Assembly (NCBI RefSeq): GCF_037974265.1
Contig: NZ_CP150233.1
Span: 5,456,001-5,520,000, forward strand
Length of the DNA stretch: 64,000 bases
Direction of reading: 5' to 3'
Source: Paenibacillus sp. FSL R5-0623
Lineage (GTDB): Bacteria > Bacillota > Bacilli > Paenibacillales > Paenibacillaceae
Below are positions 37,901 through 46,276 of the stretch, piece after piece. Made by a program: the position numbers and the translations under genes. The first letter of the stretch is position 1. The number at the start of each line of letters is the position of its first letter. The notes beneath the pieces were generated by a model. That model made no database searches, was not told the DNA's origin, and saw only the letters and a program-made list of their open reading frames with translations.

Positions 37901-40170
37901 GCTGTCAAATGGTCCGCACTTATGGAGCCATGCCGAAGTTTGTTGCCGGTAATACTGCCATCAGCAAATAATTCCGGTGAGCGTATTTCTTCCGATAAAT
38001 GTTCCAGTGAAACGGAATGCTGCTTCAGGTGATACCCGCGAATAGTTCCTGCTGGAATATGTTTGGCGTTAATGCTCTCTGCCATAATCTTGGAAGAAGT
38101 CACGCTGCCGTCTGCCAGTTTAGCTGACGTAACAGCAAAATCCGCCAGTTTATCTGTGGCAACACTTTCTGGTGAGAGCTTGGGGGAGGTAACCGCATGA
38201 TCTGTTAGATGAGGCGGAAAAATGGACCCGCCAGCCAGCTGGGCTGAAGTTACACTATCAATAGCCAATTTGTCTGTTGTGACCGCGGCCCGTGCAATGG
38301 CATCCGTTTCCACACTGCCCGGCTGAAGATGAGGTACACCTACGGCATGTTCTGTCAGATGTTCCGATTTCACTGCATAAGGTCTCAGGGCCTCGGAACC
38401 CACGCTGCCTGGAGCCAGATGTGTCCCTGTGACTCCACCACTCGCAAGATGCGAGGATATAACACTTCCCGGGGCAAGCGCTCTGCTACTCACTGATGCC
38501 GTTCCAAGCTTTTCTGTTGTCACACTTTCATCCGCGAGTTTAACGTCTGTAACGGCAGCATCCTGCAATTCATACGTACCCACGGCCGACTCTGCAAGAT
38601 GCCGCTCACACACCACGTCGTCTGCAAGAGCATCTCCGGACACACTTCCGGCAGATAGATGAGTTGCTTCGATGCTTCCACTTGCAATGTGAATGGAGTG
38701 AATTGCGGAATTGTCCACATGTACCGGTGTGATTCCCCGATTCGCAATGTGTTCCGCACGAATGGACCCTTTGGCAAGATGTTTACCCTGTACGGCTTCA
38801 TCCGCAATTTTGGAAGAAATGACGCTCTGATCAGAGATCTTGGATGCCGTAATGGACTGCTCCAGCAATTTGGCTGTTCCCACCGACTGGTCTGCCAGTT
38901 TGCTGCTGGTTACTGCACCTTCCGTCAAATGCTCACTGCCCACTTCTCCATTGCCGATCTGCTCCTTGCCAACGGAATGAGCGCGAATCTGACTTGATCC
39001 GATTGAACCGTCCAGGAGATGTCTTCCAGTTAGTGAACCCTCAGCTAAATGTCTTGTTTGTATGGATCCATCCTCTATCTGGTCACCCCCAATACTGCCA
39101 TTTAATAGTTGTGAACGACCGACAGACCCTTCTGCCAGATGTGTCTGTTTAACAGCACCTGCCTGAATGTGGTGAGACTCGATGGACAGTTCTTCGATTT
39201 TGCTGCCTGTGACAGCAACATCCCGAATTTTGGATGTAGTCACTGCATCGTCAGCCAGTTTGGAGGTATTCACAGCTCCTCCCGTGAGATGTCTTGTATC
39301 CACCCCGCTAATCGCAATTTTGTCTCCGGTTACGGCATGATTCTGAATTAAATCTTCCGTGACCAGCATGCGGCTGAGATGCCTTGTGCCGATGGAACCG
39401 TCGGCAATTTTGGCCGAATCGATGACCTGGTTGCCAAGCTTCTGAGAAGTAATACTGCCATCTCTGATTTTCTCACCGGCAATAGACGCATTTCGTATTT
39501 TATGACCAGACACAGATCCGTCAATCAGGTGCTCTTCAGATACAGACGCTTCCGCAAGCTTTGCCGAAACAATGGCCCCGTCGGCAATGTGAATGCTGGT
39601 CACCGCATAATCCTGCAATGCTTCACTGCCAACCGCATCCGGTTTCAGCTTGGAGGCATCCACAGAGAAAGGAGCCAACTTGCTCTCCGTAACAGCAAAT
39701 TCACTCAAATCGTCCGTGTAGATGTAGTGTCCGGTATGACCCGGCATCTGGTTTTGGTTCAGGATCTGCAGCCGGTCCTTGCTTGTTATCTCCTGTTTGT
39801 TGATGTCCTGCTCTTCTTCCAGAGCAAGCGGAGCCAGGCTGCTAACCTGAATCTGCTTTTCCGAGCTATCTTGTGTCTCGACTTCCTTGCGATCAGACTC
39901 TACGGGTTCTGGCTTGATTTTGGCTTCGATCCCTAGCTCTTCCAGCTCGTTTTTTGAAGCAGGTAGCTCCGTTGATTCGAATAGGAGTTCTTCCGACTCC
40001 TGAACAGCTCTCGAATCCCTTTTGTTCGTATTCAAGCGTTCTTCCCTATTCACAGTGAAACCTGAGTTCATCTTGTCTGCCCGGCGATCAGTCAGTTCCA
40101 ATTCCTTAAATTTCGGGCTCACATGCCGCAGTTTCGGCGTTGGAACCTTCTTTTTGCCATTTTTACTCAT
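34966..40170 (-). CDS. Giant decapeptide-repeat protein with WIAG-type C-terminal tail
   Basis: A 1734-residue protein, the largest in the window. Residues 1-40 are basic (MSKNGKKKVPTPKLRHVSP), 40-150 acidic. From about 158 to 1508 it consists of roughly 135 ten-residue units of the form GS[VI]xxxKLAD or xxxHIQE; the period is exact for long stretches. Nine blocks of seven units (70 residues each) are in near-perfect tandem at 868-1497. A Gln/Glu-rich linker, three more units and a C-terminal domain of about 85 residues ending in LLSWIAAG follow; that ending matches the WIAG-tail family as I know it. No signal peptide is seen. The repeats resemble those of beta-structured phage tail-fibre proteins. 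A fibrous spore-surface or exosporium component, glycosylated by the nearby enzymes, is the best guess. GGAAGGAG precedes the ATG. Confidence 0.75.
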   Translation of the reverse strand: MSKNGKKKVPTPKLRHVSPKFKELELTDRRADKMNSGFTVNREERLNTNKRDSRAVQESEELLFESTELPASKNELEELGIEAKIKPEPVESDRKEVETQDSSEKQIQVSSLAPLALEEEQDINKQEITSKDRLQILNQNQMPGHTGHYIYTDDLSEFAVTESKLAPFSVDASKLKPDAVGSEALQDYAVTSIHIADGAIVSAKLAEASVSEEHLIDGSVSGHKIRNASIAGEKIRDGSITSQKLGNQVIDSAKIADGSIGTRHLSRMLVTEDLIQNHAVTGDKIAISGVDTRHLTGGAVNTSKLADDAVTTSKIRDVAVTGSKIEELSIESHHIQAGAVKQTHLAEGSVGRSQLLNGSIGGDQIEDGSIQTRHLAEGSLTGRHLLDGSIGSSQIRAHSVGKEQIGNGEVGSEHLTEGAVTSSKLADQSVGTAKLLEQSITASKISDQSVISSKIADEAVQGKHLAKGSIRAEHIANRGITPVHVDNSAIHSIHIASGSIEATHLSAGSVSGDALADDVVCERHLAESAVGTYELQDAAVTDVKLADESVTTEKLGTASVSSRALAPGSVISSHLASGGVTGTHLAPGSVGSEALRPYAVKSEHLTEHAVGVPHLQPGSVETDAIARAAVTTDKLAIDSVTSAQLAGGSIFPPHLTDHAVTSPKLSPESVATDKLADFAVTSAKLADGSVTSSKIMAESINAKHIPAGTIRGYHLKQHSVSLEHLSEEIRSPELFADGSITGNKLRHGSISADHLTADSVSGTELQQAAVGSEHLQPSVVQSVHLAEGSVKSDHLGTQVVSSQHLKPDIIHEEHIAEQVVTSHHLAPGSVETDHLAPLSITAAHLQPGLISGLHLQAESTSAVHLQQGAVHSRHIQDGEILPHHIHERSIGTSHLEEEAVSTIILQDESVTRSKLATGSVDGSKLAAGTVSATHIANESVQTRHIQEGAILADHIQECSIGSVHLDEESISAVHLQNGSVTSAKLADGSINGSKLLEGTVSGIHIASESVQTEHIQAGAIHADHIQERSIGTTHLEEEAVSAIHLQNGSVISAKLADGSVTGSKLIEDAVSGIHIASESVQSRHIQAGVILGDHIQEHSIGMLHLEQEAVSAIHLQNGSVTSTKLADGSVTGSKLLEGAVSDIHIADDSVQSRHIQEGTILADHIQERSIGTAHLEEESVSAIHLQNGSVTSAKLADDSITGSKLLEGTVSGIHIASESVQSGHIQAGAIHAGHIQERSIGTAHLEEEAVSAVHLQNGSVTSAKMADGSISGSKLLEDAVLGSHIASESVQTRHIQAGAILADHIQEHSIGTSHLEEEAISAVHLQNGSVTGAKLADGSVSSDKLLEDAVSDVHIANGSVQSRHIQERAIHADHIQERSIGISHLKAESVSSIHLHNGSITSAKMADGSVNGNKLLEGAVSAIHMADKSVQTRHIQDGTIHADHIQERSIRTTHLEEEAVSGVHLQNGSVTSAKLADGSVNGSKLSEQSITSNHLNAGIVGPAHLSEEIWNAIRQFSGETLEQLAAIKRQEGLLQPENEGVQQSQQVIVEALPSAGLEEQQELISQTDQLGEPSAALFTTEQADQADQSQQPQLERSQEIAGTTEFMLSEQSITQEHLCDDAVGSSQLQSGAVQAKHLAFQPVRSVSKQPVVQQFGMEAFVLPESEVSTEVTVVFEESFASEHYVIVGMSNDRGFQISLLSQSEDEAVLEVSRTADCKHTYGLLSWIAAGPSQG
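35680..37569 (-). repeat. Nine tandem 210-bp repeats within the giant protein gene
   Basis: Each block encodes 70 residues made of seven decapeptides, starting ESVQxxHIQ, followed by ADHIQERSIG, THLEEEAVSA and IHLQNGSVTSAKLADGS. The block nearest 37569 is the most diverged. The near-identity at DNA level means copy number could change by recombination or be mis-assembled in short-read data. Confidence 0.85.
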
Positions 40171-40456
40171 GCAGCTTGCTCCTTCCTCTAACGTTCATCT
40201 CCGGCATCATATGCTCCCATATGGGCATCTGCCACTTCATTTATGACTTTTGCGGATCCCAGAGCACGAATGATACAGGCGTCAAGACAGGAAGGTTCGA
40301 TGATCTTCGTGGAAATAGGCGTGTCAGGGCAGCAGAGGAAAGGCGGCTGTCCACGCCCCCGTCCCAGTCATGTCATAGGATATTATGTCTAGGTCGTGTC
40401 TGAAAACGCCTTGAGCAAGCACTAGTGCATGGCTATGCATATATACACCGGTCTGC

Positions 40457-40528
40457 GTTATCGCGATGTCTGAGCCATGCGGTGACAGGCCGGCATTCCA
40501 TGAATGGACGATCCATGGTCGCGATAAC
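40457..40528 (+). promoter_or_regulatory. Structured leader of the YheC/YheD gene
   Basis: GTTATCGCGA (40457-40466) and TCGCGATAAC (40519-40528) are a perfect ten-base inverted repeat; CCATG/CATGG and CATTC/GAATG pairs extend the fold inside. It ends just before the ribosome site (GGAGG, 40534-40538), so folding could govern translation. The remainder of 40171-40456 is the divergent promoter region, with a GCACTAGTGC palindrome near 40420; no gene seen. Confidence 0.5.
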
Positions 40529-40546
40529 ATCGAAGGAGGAACGGTC

Positions 40547-41677
40547 ATGCTCCAAGAAACGATCGGCATTATGTTCGATTCACGCATGTACCGGGGGATA
40601 CCGGCCGGAAGGACCGGTCAGGAATCACTCGCGAATTATGAACAGGCAGCGGCCAGTTATGGATTAACCCCCTGCTTTTTGAGGCTGGAAGATATTGATT
40701 CGGATCAAAAAACATGTCTTGCCTATGTAAAAAAAGAAGGCAGATATGTTCGCGAGCGCATGCCACTGCCCTCCGTCATTCATAACCGATCACTCCAGCT
40801 TCGCCGGACGGAACAGCATCAGATCACCAAGCTGATGTTGCAGGGTATCCAGATATTCAACGTTCGCAACCGGTACCGTAAAGATCACATTCATGACATG
40901 CTTCATCAGGACCTCGCCTTGCGAGAACACCTGCCCCGTGCAGTTAAAGCTACGCCAGAGTCTCTGGCCTATATGATGGAACAATATGATGACCTCGTCA
41001 TCAAACCATGCAGCGGTAGCATCGGTCATGGTATTATGCGAGTCTTCGAGCGAGATGGACAGTGGAAACTAACTTGTGAGACGAAGGCTTCACGCAAAGG
41101 GTGGGCAACCTTCCGATTGAGCAAAGGACAGCTTCCTTCCGCCACCCTAAGGCGGATCTTTCGCCATGCCTACCTCATTGAGGAGCGTATCCCACTGGTA
41201 CGTTATGAGGGCAGGCCGGTCGATTTGCGGGTATCTGTACAACGTGGCAGCGATGGTCTTTGGGGCATAACAGGCATGTTTGCCAAAGCGGCTCCTGCCC
41301 ATACGTTTGTCAGCAATATCGCCCAGGGCGGTAAAGTCATGAAGCTCGCAGAGGCCCTTGGATTAGGAGAACCTGGCTTCGACCTGGCTCGACTGGAATA
41401 CAGAATCGGACTCGTTGCACTTCGAATTGCCCAGAACCTGGCGGCCAGTCTGCCACATCTGGCTGATCTGGGCCTTGATCTCGGGATAACGCGCAGCGGC
41501 CAGATCTATTTTATTGAATGCAATGGACGGGATCAGCGTTACGGTTTTCGCAAGGCGGGAATGTCGGAACACTGGAAGGCAACGTACAGCAAACCGATGG
41601 CTTATGGGCGTCTGCTGCTGGAACAGAATTCGAGGATTCCGAGACAACCGCAGACATACGATAGGAGACTATATTGA
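40547..41677 (+). CDS. YheC/YheD-family ATP-grasp spore coat-associated protein
   Basis: A 376-residue protein of the endospore coat-associated YheC/D family: IGIMFDSRMYRGIPAG at the N-terminus, the ATP-grasp lysine in DDLVIKPCSGSIGHGI, and the metal-binding IYFIECNGRDQRYGF near the end. Such proteins are made in sporulation and contribute to the spore coat in B. subtilis; their reaction is not established. The ATG at 40547 follows GGAGG by eight bases. It is divergent from the giant repeat protein, which supports a shared spore-surface context. Confidence 0.85.
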   Translation: MLQETIGIMFDSRMYRGIPAGRTGQESLANYEQAAASYGLTPCFLRLEDIDSDQKTCLAYVKKEGRYVRERMPLPSVIHNRSLQLRRTEQHQITKLMLQGIQIFNVRNRYRKDHIHDMLHQDLALREHLPRAVKATPESLAYMMEQYDDLVIKPCSGSIGHGIMRVFERDGQWKLTCETKASRKGWATFRLSKGQLPSATLRRIFRHAYLIEERIPLVRYEGRPVDLRVSVQRGSDGLWGITGMFAKAAPAHTFVSNIAQGGKVMKLAEALGLGEPGFDLARLEYRIGLVALRIAQNLAASLPHLADLGLDLGITRSGQIYFIECNGRDQRYGFRKAGMSEHWKATYSKPMAYGRLLLEQNSRIPRQPQTYDRRLY

Positions 41678-41762
41678 TTTCGTGTGCATTCTGTGTCAAT
41701 ATTATGCAGAACGGCCGGTCTTGCCGGCCTTGAAGTTCGCATTAACCCTAAGGGGGATATTC

Positions 41763-42554
41763 ATGGCAAAAACGCTGTTGCGATTAATGACCGAGCTTTC
41801 TTCGCGCAAATGGATCTCCCGGACTGTGGGAGCCTTCTCCAAAAGCCGGGGAAGTAAGGCATTTATCCCTTATTTTGTCCGGACCTACGACATCCCTGTT
41901 CAGGAGGCCGAGAAAGACTGGAAGGAATACCGTTCACTGAACGATTTCTTTACCCGCAAATTAAAGCCGGGCATGCGCCCGTTGGAACTTTCAGAGCATG
42001 CACTGATCAGCCCGGTAGATGCCAAGATTACGGCAGCCGGTCCAATATCTGCAGGGACACTCCTGAATGTTAAGGGACAAAATTATACACTTGCTGAATT
42101 ATTAAACCATTCTCCCCATCTGGAGAAGTACAAGCACGGGTACGGGTTCGTCCTCTATCTCAGCCCTCGCGACTATCACCGCATTCATGCACCTGTCAGC
42201 GGCCGCAAAATAGAGAGCGAACATATCAAGGGCAAAGTTTATCCCGTAAATGACTTTGGCCTGACCCATATGAGATCCGTGCTTAGTCGAAACGAACGGC
42301 TCATTACGTATATCGCACACGATTACGGTGAAGTGGCGGTTGTCAAAGTAGGTGCGATGAACGTGAGTAGCATACAATATGCTGATACGGACACAAGTAC
42401 CTGGGCACAAGGCGATGATCTGGCCTATTTTGAATTCGGTTCCACCGTTGTTCTGCTGACGCAGAGTGGCACATTCGAACCAAACCCGGGCTTACAGCCA
42501 GGCGATTCGGTCAAGATGGGCGCATTGCTTGGTCGTTTGAAACCGAAGAACTAA
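41763..42554 (+). CDS. psd: Phosphatidylserine decarboxylase proenzyme
   Basis: A 263-residue protein that makes phosphatidylethanolamine from phosphatidylserine. The self-cleavage motif GST is at 226-228 in FEFGSTVVLL; cleavage before Ser227 creates the pyruvoyl group. YLSPRDYHRIHAP is the conserved His motif. GGGGG lies eight bases before the ATG at 41763; the frame upstream is open but overlaps the yheC-like gene. A terminator follows. A role in the spore or envelope membrane is plausible; regulation not seen. Confidence 0.93.
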   Translation: MAKTLLRLMTELSSRKWISRTVGAFSKSRGSKAFIPYFVRTYDIPVQEAEKDWKEYRSLNDFFTRKLKPGMRPLELSEHALISPVDAKITAAGPISAGTLLNVKGQNYTLAELLNHSPHLEKYKHGYGFVLYLSPRDYHRIHAPVSGRKIESEHIKGKVYPVNDFGLTHMRSVLSRNERLITYIAHDYGEVAVVKVGAMNVSSIQYADTDTSTWAQGDDLAYFEFGSTVVLLTQSGTFEPNPGLQPGDSVKMGALLGRLKPKN

Positions 42555-42571
42555 TGAGTCCCTACGCAATT

Positions 42572-42624
42572 AAAGAGGATGGCGCAGCACCTGTAACCAG
42601 GTATTGCGCCATCCTCTTTATGCA
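42572..42624 (+). terminator. Terminator after psd
   Basis: A 15-base perfect stem, AAAGAGGATGGCGCA (42572-42586) with its complement at 42605-42619, encloses an ACCTG/CAGGT inner pair and ends in TTTAT. Confidence 0.85.
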
Positions 42625-42901
42625 TTCATATTCATCCATGTATACATGCAATACGAAGCTTCGCTCCGTCGTTATTGGTCTGCTGAGTTCTCCTCAAAAC
42701 CACACATCTTGCAAGTCCTCTGCCGGTTTGAAGCGACGCAGACGGTTCCGGAAAATATTGCATCCCTTCGTAGAGCATCCCCGGTTGCGGACCCGACGTT
42801 TTCCGTTCATCACAAGTTCCCCCTTTTGGTCATCTGGAATGCTAGATCATTACCCTTGCGTTCCAGACTTGAAACGGTTTCCTGTTTTTCTCATCAGAAT
42901 T
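42625..42901. other. Non-coding stretch between psd terminator and AraC gene
   Basis: No supported gene, repeat or hairpin was seen. Short frames present are not preceded by ribosome sites. Confidence 0.4.
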
Positions 42902-43687
42902 TTAACGAATCTCGGACGGGCTTTTGCCGGTATATTGCTTGAACTGACGACTGAAGAAGAAAATATCCCGGTAACCCAGAGCATCCGCCACTTCGGTCAC
43001 ATTCATGCCGGTATGCACCAGCAGATGTTCCGCCCGTTCAATACGCATGCGGATAATATAAGATTGCACTGAAGATCCTACCAGTTCCTTGAACTTGATC
43101 GAGAAGTATCGGGGCGATAAGCCAGCCCGCGCAGCCAGATCTTCCACCCGATGCGTAATCCCCGGATGCTGACGCACATAATTGGCGACCTCCTGGATCA
43201 CATCGGATAACTGGTTGCTTACCTTTTTCTCCACAGGTTCTTCGGTATCAGCGCGCAGCAAATGAATCATCAACTGCTTCAGAATCAATCGGCTCTCTTC
43301 ATCACGTCCGTACACATCCGATAAGAACAGTCTTACATAACGTGCCAGCAGGTGCTCAAACTCCACCGTTTCCTGTACCTCGCGATAGGACTGGGGAACA
43401 TCAGCAACAGGCACGTCCACATCAAAATGAATATACGTAAGTACCAGCGGTTTTTGCTTATTATGTGTTGCAGTAGGATGATCTCCTGGCCTGAACAGAA
43501 AACAACTCCCCTTGCCAACTTCATACGACTGGTCATTCAGTACAAGCGTTCCTTCACCACTCCATACATAAAATAAATCATAGTTTTGCATCGGTTTTTC
43601 GCGCTTCTGCCACTTCCAGCCCGGTTCACAGACAATTTTGGCGACAGCGGGCAAAATAACAAATGATGACGGCGATGCCTGCAGCAT
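42902..43687 (-). CDS. AraC-family regulator with cupin sensor
   Basis: A 261-residue protein. An N-terminal cupin (about 20-100) shows VLNDQSYEVGKGSCFLFRPGDHP. The C-terminal AraC domain has two helix-turn-helix units, VEDLAARAGLSPRYFSIKFKE and VTEVADALGYRDIFFFSRQFKQYTGKSPSE (quoted in part). GGGGGAG lies before the ATG. Effector and targets are unknown; neighbours are on other strands or separated. Confidence 0.85.
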   Translation of the reverse strand: MLQASPSSFVILPAVAKIVCEPGWKWQKREKPMQNYDLFYVWSGEGTLVLNDQSYEVGKGSCFLFRPGDHPTATHNKQKPLVLTYIHFDVDVPVADVPQSYREVQETVEFEHLLARYVRLFLSDVYGRDEESRLILKQLMIHLLRADTEEPVEKKVSNQLSDVIQEVANYVRQHPGITHRVEDLAARAGLSPRYFSIKFKELVGSSVQSYIIRMRIERAEHLLVHTGMNVTEVADALGYRDIFFFSRQFKQYTGKSPSEIR

Positions 43688-43865
43688 GTCGCCACTCCCC
43701 CTTGATAGTTAATCTCTCTGCATATGGCATCATTCTGATCTGAATCTCACTTCTTCAATCCAGGCCATATGTATTTCAGTATCTTGCATCATGCTATACA
43801 GCTTGCTCATATATGATCTCTGCTCTTACAGGAGCGAAATGTCTTATCCCATTATACAGCGGAAT

Positions 43866-45323
43866 TCACCGAAACGAAAATGTGCACTTCTCCCAGGCTA
43901 ACCGCATTCGCCGGATTCCCTCTGTCATCTCTTCTTTCTCCAGATGTGCAAAAGCAAAACAGGCCGCCGGATGACCTGAAGTCAGCCGATATCGCTCTGC
44001 ATCACGAAACAGTATGCCATCCTCCTCAACAAGCTTTTTAAATCGCTGATAACTGTCCACATCGCCATTCCAGGTAGCGTAGATATGCAGTCCTGCATCA
44101 CCAAGCTGCATCGTGAATGCTTCCGGTAACTGTAGCTGCATCTCTCGGACAAAAAAATCATGCCGTTCACCGTATAACCGGGTTAACCGTCGTAAGTGCC
44201 TCAGGTAACCTCCTCTGGTCATAAATTTTGCCAGTGCGCGCTGCTCTAACAGCGCCGGAGGTACCGGTTCATACAGCGCCTTGGCGGCAAGGAGAGGTAC
44301 TACCAGGCCAGGCGGCAGTACGGCATAACCAAGTCGGAACGAAGCAACCATCGTTTGTGAGAAAGAACCAACGTAGATGACACGCTGTTCACGATCAAGC
44401 ACTTTGAGGGGTTCAATGGGTCTTCCGCCCCATCGGAATTCACTGTCATAATCATCTTCAATGATGACCGCATTCCGCTTCGAGGCCCAAGCAAGCAAGG
44501 CACGTCTTCTGTCCAATCCCAGCACGGCCCCTGTTGGAAACTGCCGGGTAGGGGTGACAAATAACGTCTGTGCCTCCCAAGGCTGAGGAATAATGCCTGC
44601 GGCATCCACCTCTGCCGGGATGATATGCCCACCACAGGACTTGACGGCATGGGCAATGCCCGGGTAACCCGGATTCTCCAATACAACTGCTGTATTCTCC
44701 GTAATCAGCAATTGAGATAGTAAGGTGATGCCTTGCATTGAACCACTGAATAATACAATCTGAGAGGGTTCAGCCTGAATACCACGTGTCCATCTGAGAT
44801 GGGAGGCGATGGCCTCACGCAGCTCCGGATCACCGGCTACACCGCTCGATTCTCGCCAACCACTGCGATGAACCGCAGCGAGTGCACTCTTCCACTCCCC
44901 TAACGGGAAATGTTCGGCAGGCATGCGCTGCATTTGAAAATTAATGACGGACGGCTTCGGTGAAGACATCTGCGTCCGCAGGACTTCATGTTGCGTATTC
45001 AACCTCTGTACTCGTTCGCCCCAGGCAGACAGCTTGAGAACGGCTTCCTGTTTTTCATTTTCTTGAGTGGATAATGTTTCGGTTACATATGTACCTCTTC
45101 CCCGATGTGCATGGACATAACCATCCGCAAGCAGCATGTCGTATACCTGAGCTACCGAACCACGTGACATCTCATATTGCTTTGCCAACTCACGGGTGGA
45201 AGGAAGTCTCGTACCTCCCACCAATGTGCCTGCATGAATGGCATCACGTAACGCATGGTACAATGCCTCATACTTGTATCGATGCTGAAGTTCATAGGTA
45301 TCCATCGGCAGCCACAATTCCAT
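43866..45323 (-). CDS. MocR/GabR-type regulator with aminotransferase domain lacking the PLP lysine
   Basis: A 485-residue fusion: N-terminal GntR helix-turn-helix (LPSTRELAKQYEMSRGSVAQVYD) and an aminotransferase fold (about 130-480). Motifs NPGYPG, TPTRQFPTG and EDDYDSEFR are intact. The segment that normally reads GSFSKT, with the lysine that binds pyridoxal phosphate, reads GSFSQT; Gln323 (codon CAA, 44357-44355) replaces it. It could still bind PLP non-covalently or sense something else. Start at 45323 by spacing from AGAGGTG; the preceding ATG is possible. Divergent from the PPOX gene, its probable target. Confidence 0.85.
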   Translation of the reverse strand: MELWLPMDTYELQHRYKYEALYHALRDAIHAGTLVGGTRLPSTRELAKQYEMSRGSVAQVYDMLLADGYVHAHRGRGTYVTETLSTQENEKQEAVLKLSAWGERVQRLNTQHEVLRTQMSSPKPSVINFQMQRMPAEHFPLGEWKSALAAVHRSGWRESSGVAGDPELREAIASHLRWTRGIQAEPSQIVLFSGSMQGITLLSQLLITENTAVVLENPGYPGIAHAVKSCGGHIIPAEVDAAGIIPQPWEAQTLFVTPTRQFPTGAVLGLDRRRALLAWASKRNAVIIEDDYDSEFRWGGRPIEPLKVLDREQRVIYVGSFSQTMVASFRLGYAVLPPGLVVPLLAAKALYEPVPPALLEQRALAKFMTRGGYLRHLRRLTRLYGERHDFFVREMQLQLPEAFTMQLGDAGLHIYATWNGDVDSYQRFKKLVEEDGILFRDAERYRLTSGHPAACFAFAHLEKEEMTEGIRRMRLAWEKCTFSFR

Positions 45324-45480
45324 CATGCACCTCTCTTCATTTGTCTTCATTATGTGATCCCCGACTAATTGGCCTACTAAAGTGAATGTAAATTGGATCT
45401 ATTTCATTGTCAATGTATGAATTATTGTTATCCATAAGATATGGCGTTCTATTATACATTTCAATGATGGGGGAATACAC

Positions 45481-46098
45481 ATGAGACGGAAAGAATTCAC
45501 AGTAGATGAAGAACAGGAAATTACCACATTTCTGGATCAGTGCTCCTTCGGGTTTCTGGGAACGGTCAGCCCGGACGGACAACCACGGGTTACACCGCTG
45601 AATTTCGTATATATGGACGGTTGCTTTTATTTCCACGGCAGTCTGGCTGGCGAGAAGATGAAACAGATCAAGCAGGATTCGTCGGTCAGTTTCACGGTGG
45701 CTGAAGAGTTCTCCCTGATTCCATCCTACTTTAGTGATCCTGAGCTTGCTTGTCCGGCGACTTCTTTCTTCAAAAGTGTTATGGCCTTTGGTCAGGCTGA
45801 ACCGGTTAAAGATCTGGACATCAAAGGTAAGGTATTACAACGATTCATGGAGAAACTCCAGCCGCAAGGCGGATATGTACCCATTGATGCTACTGACTCG
45901 CGTTACACAGGCAACCTCAAAGCTGTAGCCGTTGTAAGAATCATCCCCGAACGAGTCACTGCCAAATTTAAATTCGGACAAAATTGGTCCATTGAACGCT
46001 TGGATCATATCAGTGGTCAACTGGAACAACGCAATGAGGGACGAGATGCCGAAACTGCTGAAATGATGCGGAAATACTGTCCATTTCATCAGCAATAA
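45481..46098 (+). CDS. Pyridoxamine 5'-phosphate oxidase-like flavoprotein
   Basis: A 205-residue FMN-binding split-barrel protein: FLGTVSPDGQPRVTPLNFVYMDGCFYFHGSL (quoted in parts), GEKMKQIKQDSSVSFTVA, and a closing CPFHQQ. The class includes NimA-like and heme-degrading members as well as PLP-salvage oxidases, so the reaction is not fixed. Divergently transcribed from the MocR gene across 157 bases, a layout typical of a MocR regulator and its target. GGGGG is seven bases before the ATG. Confidence 0.8.
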   Translation: MRRKEFTVDEEQEITTFLDQCSFGFLGTVSPDGQPRVTPLNFVYMDGCFYFHGSLAGEKMKQIKQDSSVSFTVAEEFSLIPSYFSDPELACPATSFFKSVMAFGQAEPVKDLDIKGKVLQRFMEKLQPQGGYVPIDATDSRYTGNLKAVAVVRIIPERVTAKFKFGQNWSIERLDHISGQLEQRNEGRDAETAEMMRKYCPFHQQ

Positions 46099-46226
46099 GT
46101 TTCATTTCTTGAGGATTACTCCAAGGTTAAATTCAACGATAACCCACCCGAAAACCCTCTGCAACAACGCGGTAAAGTGATATAACTGTCATATTGCGTA
46201 ATTTCCGTGACGGGGGCATGTCAAGG

Positions 46227-46235
46227 TGATATAAT
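46227..46235 (+). promoter_or_regulatory. Extended -10 promoter of the aminotransferase gene
   Basis: TGATATAAT at 46227-46235 fits an extended -10 element. A similar TGATATAAC occurs 49 bases upstream (46178-46186) and could be a second start. No strong -35. Confidence 0.5.
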
Positions 46236-46276
46236 GTTAGGCAGTTGAATCACAAAGACTTGGAAGGATGAAAAGA

